From Alphaproteobacteria bacterium (GTDB taxonomy: Bacteria > Pseudomonadota > Alphaproteobacteria > Sphingomonadales > Emcibacteraceae), in the NCBI GenBank assembly GCA_030432815.1, contig JAUILB010000082.1:1-10564 (forward strand): a DNA stretch of 10,564 bases. Direction: 5' to 3'. Positions within the stretch are counted from its first letter, which is position 1, and each line of letters starts with the position of its first letter. A program made the position numbers and the translations under genes. The notes below the pieces were generated by a model. The model saw nothing but the letters and a program-made list of their open reading frames with translations, did no database searches and was not told where the DNA came from. Below, one piece after another: positions 1-6,755 of this stretch.

Positions 1-812
1 TCCCGCGTACTTTAACGCTTACTGCTTATGGTGATATGGATGTTTCGCGTCTTGATGAAAAGCCGCCGGGTCGTATGCCTATAGATACGCGTGTGATGCC
101 GCTTAATCGTCTTGATGAAATTGTATTAGCGGCACAGAGGGCCATTGAAAGTGGGGCCCGTCTGTATTGGGTTTGTCCGTTGGTAGAAGAATCTGAAGTA
201 ATGGACCTTGCCGCTGCGGAAGAAAGATACCGGCATTTGACTCAAGTTTTTGGTGATCGTGTGGGACTTGTGCACGGAAAAATGAAAGCGCAGGATAAAG
301 ACGATGTTATGGCCAAATTTGAAAGGGGGGCAATTGATATACTGGTGGCAACCACCGTCATAGAAGTTGGTGTTGATGTGCCAGAAGCTACGGTCATGAT
401 TATTGAGCATGCCGAACGATTTGGCCTATCGCAACTTCATCAGTTAAGGGGGCGTGTAGGGCGCGGAAGCGACAAATCGACCTGCTTGTTACTATATGGC
501 AGTATGCTTGGCAAAACCGCGAAAGCGCGACTTAGCATTATGCGTGAAACGGAAGATGGTTTTTTAATTGCCGAAGAAGATCTTAAATTGCGCGGTGCCG
601 GAGAAGTGCTTGGTACCAGACAAAGTGGTCTGCCGAAATTTAAGGTCGCCAGTTTGGATGATCACCGTGAACTGATCCCGATGGCGCGGGATGATGCACG
701 CCTGATACTAACAAATGACCCTGATTTATCTTCCCAGAGAGGAAAAAACTTGCGAATATTATTGTATCTTTTTGAACGGGATGAGGGTGTCAAATATCTT
801 AAATCCGGATAA
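1..812 (+). CDS. recG: ATP-dependent DNA helicase RecG, C-terminal part (5' end outside window)
   Basis: RecG is a superfamily 2 helicase that remodels stalled replication forks and branch-migrates Holliday junctions in the cytoplasm. The frame is open from the left edge (first full codon at position 3), and the residues before the first ATG at 36 (PRTLTLTAYGD) already match RecG helicase motif III surroundings, so 36 is not the true start. About 269 residues are visible of a protein usually near 690. Seen in order: motif IV region (YWVCPLVEESE), motif V (ATTVIEVGVDVPEA), motif VI with arginine fingers (QLHQLRGRVGRG) and the RecG-specific TRG region (LKLRGAGEVLGTRQSG). The N-terminal wedge domain and Walker motifs lie outside. 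The stop TAA at 810-812 overlaps the 3' end of the convergent rsmJ by 14 nt. I see no interruption. Family assignment is firm. Confidence 0.97.
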   Translation, partial: PRTLTLTAYGDMDVSRLDEKPPGRMPIDTRVMPLNRLDEIVLAAQRAIESGARLYWVCPLVEESEVMDLAAAEERYRHLTQVFGDRVGLVHGKMKAQDKDDVMAKFERGAIDILVATTVIEVGVDVPEATVMIIEHAERFGLSQLHQLRGRVGRGSDKSTCLLLYGSMLGKTAKARLSIMRETEDGFLIAEEDLKLRGAGEVLGTRQSGLPKFKVASLDDHRELIPMARDDARLILTNDPDLSSQRGKNLRILLYLFERDEGVKYLKSG

Positions 813-1401
813 AAACATCATAACGTGTTGATTTTCCGGTAATCTGATGGGATGGCTGGGGAAGACTGTCCATTGGTTTTGCATGTTGCGGCCATTTCAG
901 CACGACACGTTTTGACGCATACTGCAACGCGACATTCATAAGTTTTCCGGCATCAGGATCAGTACCGACAATGTCACGTATGATACGCATTTCCTTTTTT
1001 ACAAGAGCCGCTTTGCTACGTGGAGGATGCATAGGGTCAATCGTTACAATTTCTGGCTTCAATGTGGGTAGCAATTCAATTGCATCACCGTGAATAAGTG
1101 TCATCCTTTCGATCACTTCAGCATATTTATCACTTTCGTTCTTTGCGCGTATCATAGCATCATGAAGCAGTGAATGCATTTGGGGGTTTCTTTCAATCAT
1201 GGTGACATTTGCACCAAGAGATGCAAGCAGGAATGCGTCACGCCCAAGCCCGGCAGTGGCATCAATTATATGAAGGGTGTTTTTACCTTTAAGGCCAACT
1301 GCCTTTGAAAGGGCCTGTGATCGGCCGCCGCCCTGACGAAAACGGTAGCCAACCGCCCCATCCACAAAGTCACAGATTAGTCTGTGCTCATTTTTTTGCA
1401 T
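799..1401 (-). CDS. rsmJ: RsmJ-like 16S rRNA (guanine-N2)-methyltransferase, short form
   Basis: Class I SAM-dependent methyltransferase of the RsmJ (YhiQ) family, which in E. coli methylates G1516 of 16S rRNA. Numbering from the ATG at 1401 (200 aa): a family signature DFVDGAVGYR then GGGR (11-27), SAM-binding motif I DATAGLGRD (47-55), acidic motif II IERNP (69-73), catalytic-loop DPMHPP (122-127, E. coli has DPMFPH), the diagnostic SALVKKEMR-like stretch (129-139) and KRVVLKWP (164-171). E. coli RsmJ is about 250 aa; the roughly 50-residue N-terminal segment is absent. Alternative in-frame starts are ATG 1419 and GTG 1440. They only add residues encoded over the DUF502 tail and none has a good ribosome binding site, so the start is uncertain. 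With 1401 the gene overlaps DUF502 by 14 nt and is probably translationally coupled. It is last in the minus-strand operon and meets recG tail to tail. Confidence 0.88.
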   Translation of the reverse strand: MQKNEHRLICDFVDGAVGYRFRQGGGRSQALSKAVGLKGKNTLHIIDATAGLGRDAFLLASLGANVTMIERNPQMHSLLHDAMIRAKNESDKYAEVIERMTLIHGDAIELLPTLKPEIVTIDPMHPPRSKAALVKKEMRIIRDIVGTDPDAGKLMNVALQYASKRVVLKWPQHAKPMDSLPQPSHQITGKSTRYDVFIRI

Positions 1402-2083
1402 TTTTACGTGGAAGGTCATCAGGATTAACAAGTCCCGCACTAATCACATACTTAGCACCCTGATCGGGTGTCATATCCAGATAAATCAAATCCTTTTTGG
1501 GAACAAAAAGCAAAAATCCGGATGTTGGATTAGGTGTCGTTGGTAAAAAAAGATTTACGACTTCATGTTCCATTTTTGTCTGTATCTCGCTTTTATTTTC
1601 GGCAGATACAAAAGCAATCGCCCATATGCCCTTGCGAGGATATTCCACAAGAACGACATCACTGAAACTTTTTGTATCCTGGGCAATAACGGTTTCAAAT
1701 ATCTGTTTTAAAGTTCCATATACACTGCGAACCACTGGCATGCGATCAACAATCCGTTCCCCAAAACGGATAAGGGCGCGCCCAAAAAGATTAGCCGTTA
1801 AGGCGCCTAGTATAATCAGGAATATTACGACAGTAACAACACCCAAACCCGGAATTGAAAATGGTAAATAGTTTTCCGGATTATATGCAGTCGGAATAAG
1901 CGGCTTTATATGATCATCGACTAAGGTAATAAACCACCAGCCAATATAGATTGTGATGCCAATCGGTGCAGCTACAACAAGACCGGTCAGGAAATATCGT
2001 CGCATACGATGAAGGAAGCTAAGTCGTTTAGCGGGTTCAACAAAAATAGGTTCCGGGGTCTGTGTTTCGTTTTGATCGTTCAT
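1388..2083 (-). CDS. DUF502 family inner-membrane protein
   Basis: A 231-aa protein of the DUF502 family, whose function is unknown. Basic residues (HRMRRY, 25-30) precede a first membrane segment at about 31-55. A second is at about 79-101, ending with the typical GRALIRFGERIVDRMPVVRSVYGTLKQ region (101-126). The C-terminal half (about 140-220) is soluble and carries the family signature PTTPNPTSGF followed by LLFVP (181-195). Length is normal for the family. Its ATG (2081-2083) directly abuts the TAA stop of the upstream acyltransferase gene (TAA-ATG, zero gap), which implies stop-restart or coupled translation. The gene overlaps rsmJ at the other end. DUF502 genes are often near recG in alphaproteobacteria, so the position may be ancestral. 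A membrane role connected to the lipid genes is possible but unproven. Confidence 0.93.
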   Translation of the reverse strand: MNDQNETQTPEPIFVEPAKRLSFLHRMRRYFLTGLVVAAPIGITIYIGWWFITLVDDHIKPLIPTAYNPENYLPFSIPGLGVVTVVIFLIILGALTANLFGRALIRFGERIVDRMPVVRSVYGTLKQIFETVIAQDTKSFSDVVLVEYPRKGIWAIAFVSAENKSEIQTKMEHEVVNLFLPTTPNPTSGFLLFVPKKDLIYLDMTPDQGAKYVISAGLVNPDDLPRKNAKK

Positions 2084-3232
2084 TTAAAAATCTTTTTGAA
2101 ATAAGCGGTATGTTTTATATTTTACGCAGCCAACCGTTTCGAGCAGTTTTGAAAGGCGGGTGTTTTCTTCAAGTACCCATGATAACTCAGCAGTATGGCA
2201 GCCTAATTTAATTGCGCTTTGCCGACATGCTTCAAACAGTCCAAATGACATGATACCACTTAATCTGCTGTTTTGATATTCTTTACGAACCCCCATAAGC
2301 GGTACACGAACTGTTTTGAAGCTTGGGTTTAATTTTAGTCGCCAAAGCAGCTTGAAGATACCAAACGGAAAAAGCCTACCGTCAAGGTCCGAAATAATTT
2401 CATTAACATTGGGCAATGTCACCATCATGGCCTGGGGAACCCCGTCAATTTCAGCAATATATGTGAAATCTTCCCTTATGATCATTTTTAACTCTTTCAC
2501 GGCATGATCCAGCTCTGCTTCTGTAAAGGGAATATATTTCCAGTTCTCTATCCATGCATCATTAAAAATATCGAGAATAATTTTTAACTCTTCTTCGTAT
2601 TTGTCCATGTTAATGGGTCTGAATGAAACTTGACCCTTATCGACTGCACGGTCTACAAGTTTCTGAATTGTGGGCGGTAATATTGGCTTGCTGATATCCA
2701 GGGTATAAGCCCAGGTATCTTTTACTTTTGATAAACCAGCACCCAGAACCAGTTTTTCAAAATATGGTCTGCTATGCCCCATAAGCAGGCATGGCGGTGT
2801 ATCAAACCCCTCAACAAGCATGCCTGTTTCTTCATTAATGGACAGGCAAAATGGGCCGATCATTTCGACCATTCCGTTTTCTTTTAACCAGCTTGATGCG
2901 GTTTCAAACAAAGCAGTTGCTACATCTTGGTCATCGATACAATCGAAAAAACCATAATGACCCGTTTTAATGCCGTGGTGTTTGGGAACCAGTTCATCAA
3001 TCTGCGCACTGATACGGCCAACGGGCTTTCCGTCTTTAAAAGCGATCCAAAATCTTACATCGGCGTGTTGAAAATAGGGATTTTTATTTTCATCTATGGC
3101 ATCCATGCGTTCCATAATAAGAGGAGGAACCCAATTCGGTTCATCTTTATAAATATCCCAAAGAAGTTTGATGAATAATTCTCTGTCAGATTTTGTCAGG
3201 GCAGGCTTAATTTCAATATTGGATGAATTCAC
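2084..3232 (-). CDS. bcerS: YghO-like GNAT N-acyltransferase, candidate bacterial ceramide synthase
   Basis: A 382-aa protein with two GNAT-like halves, of the YghO-like family to which the Caulobacter ceramide synthase bCerS belongs; older annotations sometimes call such proteins dATP pyrophosphohydrolase. Landmarks: YKDEPNWVPPL (28-38), NPYFQHADVRFWIAF then DGKPVGRISA (51-76), GHYGFFDC (91-98), GPFCLSINEETGMLVEGFD (126-144), and in the second half the acyl-CoA-loop-like VPLMGVRKEYQ plus NSRLSGIM (310-328) and AELSWVLEENTRLSKLL (348-364). The inferred role is N-acylation of 3-oxo-sphinganine to oxidised ceramide, at the inner membrane. Family membership is clear; the substrate rests on having spt, acp, cerR and an acyl-ACP synthetase 3.5 kb away. 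The start is GTG at 3230-3232, chosen because AAAGGA lies 6 nt upstream and conserved sequence begins near residue 20. The lptG stop is 16 nt upstream and the DUF502 start abuts the stop, so the gene sits in the middle of the lptF operon. Confidence 0.85.
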   Translation of the reverse strand: MNSSNIEIKPALTKSDRELFIKLLWDIYKDEPNWVPPLIMERMDAIDENKNPYFQHADVRFWIAFKDGKPVGRISAQIDELVPKHHGIKTGHYGFFDCIDDQDVATALFETASSWLKENGMVEMIGPFCLSINEETGMLVEGFDTPPCLLMGHSRPYFEKLVLGAGLSKVKDTWAYTLDISKPILPPTIQKLVDRAVDKGQVSFRPINMDKYEEELKIILDIFNDAWIENWKYIPFTEAELDHAVKELKMIIREDFTYIAEIDGVPQAMMVTLPNVNEIISDLDGRLFPFGIFKLLWRLKLNPSFKTVRVPLMGVRKEYQNSRLSGIMSFGLFEACRQSAIKLGCHTAELSWVLEENTRLSKLLETVGCVKYKTYRLFQKDF

Positions 3233-3244
3233 ATCGAATCCTTT
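3229..3244 (-). promoter_or_regulatory. Ribosome binding site and overlapping ATG-stop at the ceramide synthase start
   Basis: On the minus strand AAAGGA (3239-3244) stands 6 nt before the GTG start at 3230-3232. The same site is 4 nt before an out-of-frame ATG (3232-3234) that is followed at once by TGA (3229-3231). The RBS decides the GTG start; the ATG-TGA pair is a minimal start-stop that could compete for initiation. Confidence 0.6.
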
Positions 3245-3248
3245 ATTA

Positions 3249-4379
3249 TTATTCTTCTGTTACCAGTATGAAACTGATGCCAGCCAATCCGAATAATACG
3301 AATGGAAGCCATGCAGCCACAAGAGGCGGTACCGCACCGTATTGTCCAAGCGCGATGAATAGATTATTTACCACAAAGAAACCAAAGCCCATAGATAAAG
3401 TAATTAATATACGGCCAAGCAGATTGCCGCCTCGGTGAAGGCCAAATGCAGCAAGCCCGGCAAGTAGCGGCATCAAAAGTGTACTTAATGGTGAAACATA
3501 TTTTTGCTGAAGCATTGTCTGAAGATTACCTGTATCATGCCCTTCTGACTGTAATTGGTTTATTGCCCGTCTCAAACGTGGTAAATTTACCTGATCAGCA
3601 ATAATGGCAAGCGAAATAAACCGTTCAGGAGGGATGGTGGTTATCCAATCCAGATTTTCCAGCTCTTTTATTTCAAGTGTATTTACATCAAAATCCTTAA
3701 CACCATATAGTTTCCAAGATCCATCACGGTGAACCGCAAAATCAGCCTTAATGATATTTGTGATATTTTTTTGTGGATCACGGATATATTGGGTTACCTG
3801 ATCAAGCAACAATATGCTGCCATTACGGCTTGCACTTTCCGCTTTTACAAGGTTCTCTCCGTCTGTTACCCATGTATCATAAACGGAATCCGGGGCAGGG
3901 GGGATATCAGCATCAAAACCGTTTTCTTCCCAGTTTCTAAGCTCTGCCCGTGCCTGTACAGTTACTGTTTCTGAAAAAACAAAATTGATGGCGCCTATTA
4001 ATAGAGAAACGGCCATTAATGGAACAATAATACGAAAAGCAGACCAACCCGAGGCCTTCATAATTACAATTTCGCTATTCACGTTAAGTACCGACAATGT
4101 AAGGATGGACGCTAGCAATGCTACAAATGGTGAGAAAAGGGAAATCAGATGCGGACTTCTAAGCGTCACATATTTCCATAAATCTGCATATACGGCGCCG
4201 TCACCGGCGAGAATTTCCTCTGATTTAGCAAGCAGATCAAGCATCTGAAGTGTGGCGATCAACCCGACAAGAATAATGACATAACGAATAGCAAAAATTT
4301 TTGCCAGATAGACATCCATGCTACCGGGATTAAATATTTTACCAAAATGGCCGCCGTAGCTTATTACACGTTCCACCAT
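3249..4379 (-). CDS. lptG: LptG-type permease of a lipid-extracting ABC transporter (YjgP/YjgQ family)
   Basis: A 376-aa inner-membrane permease of the LptF/LptG family. In the Lpt system LptF and LptG pair with the ATPase LptB and with LptC to pull LPS from the inner membrane onto the periplasmic bridge. Predicted by eye: TM1 about 31-50, TM2 about 77-99, a cytoplasmic coupling segment NSEIVIMKASGWSAFRI (101-117) of the kind that contacts LptB, TM3 about 116-137, a periplasmic beta-rich domain (about 140-290) and three C-terminal membrane segments (about 294-312, 321-347, 353-373). There are about 20 extra residues before the conserved MDVYLAKIFA, but the ATG at 4377-4379 is one base after the lptF stop (TGA-A-ATG), which supports this start by coupling. 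The order lptF then lptG is the usual one; the gene downstream is the candidate ceramide synthase. Whether this pair handles LPS or sphingolipid cannot be read from sequence alone. Confidence 0.93.
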   Translation of the reverse strand: MVERVISYGGHFGKIFNPGSMDVYLAKIFAIRYVIILVGLIATLQMLDLLAKSEEILAGDGAVYADLWKYVTLRSPHLISLFSPFVALLASILTLSVLNVNSEIVIMKASGWSAFRIIVPLMAVSLLIGAINFVFSETVTVQARAELRNWEENGFDADIPPAPDSVYDTWVTDGENLVKAESASRNGSILLLDQVTQYIRDPQKNITNIIKADFAVHRDGSWKLYGVKDFDVNTLEIKELENLDWITTIPPERFISLAIIADQVNLPRLRRAINQLQSEGHDTGNLQTMLQQKYVSPLSTLLMPLLAGLAAFGLHRGGNLLGRILITLSMGFGFFVVNNLFIALGQYGAVPPLVAAWLPFVLFGLAGISFILVTEE

Positions 4380-4380
4380 T

Positions 4381-5556
4381 TCAGTTTACCGTCCTTAGTT
4401 TTTTAAATAAACTGCTTACGGCTTCAACAATTATGTCAGAAATAACTTCAAGATTTTTTAGTGGAACGCCGCCAACCTGATAGGCGCCGACATAATAAAG
4501 CCTCGCTGTCACCGCGACGAAAATTGCTGTTGGCAGCCATATTGAAATATAAGGACTTAAACTTCCTTCAGCTGCAAAGTCATATCCAAATTCAAGCACC
4601 TTATGGTATAAAAGCAATATAAACACACCAACAGAAATGCCAAGGGCACGTCCGGAGCGTTTTGCGACAAGGCCCAGGGGAACCGCCAAAAACGGGACAA
4701 TTAATATTGATAAGGCCCTTGCTGCCCTAGTGTGAAGCATGGCGATTACAGAGCTATCACCGCTATTTCGTTCCTGCCATAGTTCAGCATAAGTCATTTC
4801 TTCAGCATCATCACCACGATTTCGGAACTGTTCGAACATGGGTACTTCAAGCGGCAGATCATGCATGTCAAATTTAAGAATTCTGGGTCGGTTCTGACTG
4901 GCATCAAAATCAATCAGGGATCCATCAAATAATCTGAGAATTATATATTTCTGGTCGGGTGATGCAAAAAAACTTCCTCTTTTTGCACTTACTGAAAAAA
5001 TATGCCCGTTAGGATCTTCTTTTTGCGCAAAAATATCCAGAAGCTCCCGGCCGGAATTCTGGCTTTCTTCAATTCTTAATGTCAGGCCTTCACCAAGATT
5101 GGTAAATTCATTGGACTTTATTGCTGCACCAAGTGCACCACTTCTTACGTCAAAGATGAGTTCTTCATAAGCATATTTGCTATAAGGCTGAACAAACCCA
5201 ACAACCAAAATGTTCACGATCAGCAAAAATAATGCTATTAGAATTGAAGGAACCAAAAGGCGGTGAAGGCTGAGACCACAAGATAAAAAAGCATCAAGTT
5301 CACTGCTGAGTGCGAATTTACGAATTGCAAGGAGTACGCCCAAAAACATTGCCAGGGGAATGACAAGTGTCAAATATTGCGGCATGAGATTTCCTAGCAT
5401 TTGCCATACCACATCAATCGGACCGCCCTGATTTATTACAAAATCAAAAAGCGACAGCATTTTTTCAAGCAGAAGCAAAAGCGCTGATATCCCCAATGTT
5501 GCGATCAGGGGAACCAACGTACTTCGCATAATGTAAAAATCAATTTTATTTAACAT
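4381..5556 (-). CDS. lptF: LptF-type permease of a lipid-extracting ABC transporter (YjgP/YjgQ family)
   Basis: A 391-aa partner of LptG. Landmarks: amphipathic N-terminus MLNKIDFYIMRSTLVPLI (1-18), TM1 about 13-33, TM2 about 60-78, coupling segment SSELDAFLSCGLSLHRLL (84-101) matching the LptF pattern that docks on LptB, TM3 about 102-122, then a periplasmic beta-jellyroll domain (about 130-265, including IFSVSAKRGSFF at 186-197) and C-terminal membrane segments (about 280-297, 303-322, 337-356). Length is close to other alphaproteobacterial LptF proteins. A TTG codon lies just upstream (5557-5559), but the ATG at 5554-5556 is the natural start; its Shine-Dalgarno is weak (GAG about 7 nt upstream). 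It is first in the minus-strand operon, behind the AT-rich divergent region. No lptB, lptC, lptA or lptD is visible in the window. Confidence 0.94.
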   Translation of the reverse strand: MLNKIDFYIMRSTLVPLIATLGISALLLLLEKMLSLFDFVINQGGPIDVVWQMLGNLMPQYLTLVIPLAMFLGVLLAIRKFALSSELDAFLSCGLSLHRLLVPSILIALFLLIVNILVVGFVQPYSKYAYEELIFDVRSGALGAAIKSNEFTNLGEGLTLRIEESQNSGRELLDIFAQKEDPNGHIFSVSAKRGSFFASPDQKYIILRLFDGSLIDFDASQNRPRILKFDMHDLPLEVPMFEQFRNRGDDAEEMTYAELWQERNSGDSSVIAMLHTRAARALSILIVPFLAVPLGLVAKRSGRALGISVGVFILLLYHKVLEFGYDFAAEGSLSPYISIWLPTAIFVAVTARLYYVGAYQVGGVPLKNLEVISDIIVEAVSSLFKKLRTVN

Positions 5557-5626
5557 CAATTGCTCAGTTGCTTGAATAATTTCTTGTTTTATTAATTTAG
5601 CTCATTTAAGGCTAAGTATATTAAAT

Positions 5627-5655
5627 ATTTTACTATTTATTAGCAGGACCAGCAA
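5627..5655 (-). promoter_or_regulatory. Candidate promoter for the lptF operon
   Basis: Minus-strand hexamers TTGCTG (5650-5655) and TAAAAT (5627-5632) are separated by 17 nt and lie about 70 nt before the lptF start. The -10 matches consensus at five of six positions, the -35 at only three. The 239-nt region 5557-5795 between the divergent genes is very AT-rich, so chance matches are likely. A GCATATGC palindrome sits at 5685-5692. I found no convincing plus-strand promoter for the lipid-kinase-like gene there. Confidence 0.25.
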
Positions 5656-5795
5656 AATTAATGGCAAAATAGTATACACATTGCGCATATGCCAGAACTT
5701 TATGGTCAATATGGGGCAAAAATATTTAATTTGTAAACAATTTAGTATAAACAAGTAGGCAGCGAATTTAATGCAGGCTGGGATAAAAGATTAAT

Positions 5796-6755
5796 ATGAT
5801 CGCTATTTTGAGCAGCCCTGATTCATTTCAAAATAAAAATGAAATGGAACGGATCAGGAAAGTTATCAAACAGGAAGGTTCAGGCATTATCCATTACGAA
5901 GTTAAGAACTTCATGGATATTGGCGAAGCGCTTGGGCGATTTAAACAATGTAATGTGACAGCAATTGTAATCATTGGCGGTCAGGCACTATCATCTGCCA
6001 CTTTCGAATATCTTCTGGATAAAAAACCATTTGGTAAAAATCAAATTCCAATTTCTGTATTATCTGGTGATGAAGAAAGATTTATTTCACAAAGTTTCGG
6101 CGCCACATCATCTTATCCTCATCAGGATCTTGAGATAATATTAAGAAAGCACAGTACCGGGAGACTTCTTGATCACCTTGTAAAAACGCCATTAATTAAA
6201 ATTGAAGGTGTGATGCATGTGGGTAAACTTTACGGGCTTTATTTTTGCACTGGAGAAATTATAAGCCGCAAATCCCTGTTTCAGAGGAAATTGTACCGGG
6301 CAGGTATCAAACAATTTATTCAAAATTATGCAACGATAATTTCATTGCTATATAAGGCTTATATTGGCTCACGACGTACTGACGATATTAATGAAATGAT
6401 CCGTATTAATCGCAACCAGAGAGGGGCTGTCGTTGGACGATATTTCATGGTTTTACTCAGTAGTCTGGACTGGATTTTCCTTGGCACCAAATTTCCAACG
6501 AAGAAAAGCCCGAATACGATAAATTTTCTAAGTGTTGAAAATACAAAGGACGCCATTCTGAATACGGGTAAAAGGATGTTAAAAGGATCTTATAAAGAGC
6601 ACATGTTACCCGGTCATGTTATTACAGAAATTGAACATGCAAGACTTGTTTTTAATAAAAGATTTGTTGTGGATGGATGTTTTTATGAAACAGACCTAAG
6701 TGGCGAACTGCTCATTTCAGTTGCTGATGATCTAACCTTCATTCGGCTGGATTAG
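5796..6755 (+). CDS. Diverged diacylglycerol-kinase-fold protein, possible ceramide kinase relative
   Basis: A 319-aa protein that I read as a remote member of the DAGK/sphingosine kinase/YegS fold. An N-terminal alpha/beta part has a hydrophobic strand ending in a glycine pair (VTAIVIIGGQALSSATFEYL, 54-73) where active kinases have GGDGT, followed by PISVLSGDEERF (85-96) where they have a GTxND-type loop. The C-terminal part has YFCTGEII (149-156) and ends with KRFVVDGCFYETDLSGELLI (288-307), resembling the VDGE-containing C-terminal beta-domain. Both nucleotide-binding signatures are therefore altered. In Caulobacter a lipid kinase (CpgB, ceramide kinase) is encoded next to spt, and here the gene is also next to spt, so a ceramide-modifying role is plausible. 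A non-catalytic role is equally possible. The ATG at 5796 is the first start after an in-frame TAA at 5784-5786; the Shine-Dalgarno is weak. Its stop overlaps the convergent spt by 4 nt. Confidence 0.7.
   Translation: MIAILSSPDSFQNKNEMERIRKVIKQEGSGIIHYEVKNFMDIGEALGRFKQCNVTAIVIIGGQALSSATFEYLLDKKPFGKNQIPISVLSGDEERFISQSFGATSSYPHQDLEIILRKHSTGRLLDHLVKTPLIKIEGVMHVGKLYGLYFCTGEIISRKSLFQRKLYRAGIKQFIQNYATIISLLYKAYIGSRRTDDINEMIRINRNQRGAVVGRYFMVLLSSLDWIFLGTKFPTKKSPNTINFLSVENTKDAILNTGKRMLKGSYKEHMLPGHVITEIEHARLVFNKRFVVDGCFYETDLSGELLISVADDLTFIRLD

Noticed and set aside
126..410. 94-aa minus-strand open frame inside recG
   Set aside because: It lies wholly opposite conserved recG helicase motifs and its product resembles no family I know; a shadow frame.
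1402..1440. GTG (1440) or ATG (1419) as the rsmJ start
   Set aside because: The added residues come from sequence constrained by the DUF502 C-terminus and neither has a suitable RBS; kept only as alternatives.
5689..5736. 15-codon plus-strand open frame (MPELYGQYGAKIFNL) in the divergent intergenic region
   Set aside because: No ribosome binding site precedes the ATG and frames of this length arise easily by chance; no basis to call it a leader peptide.
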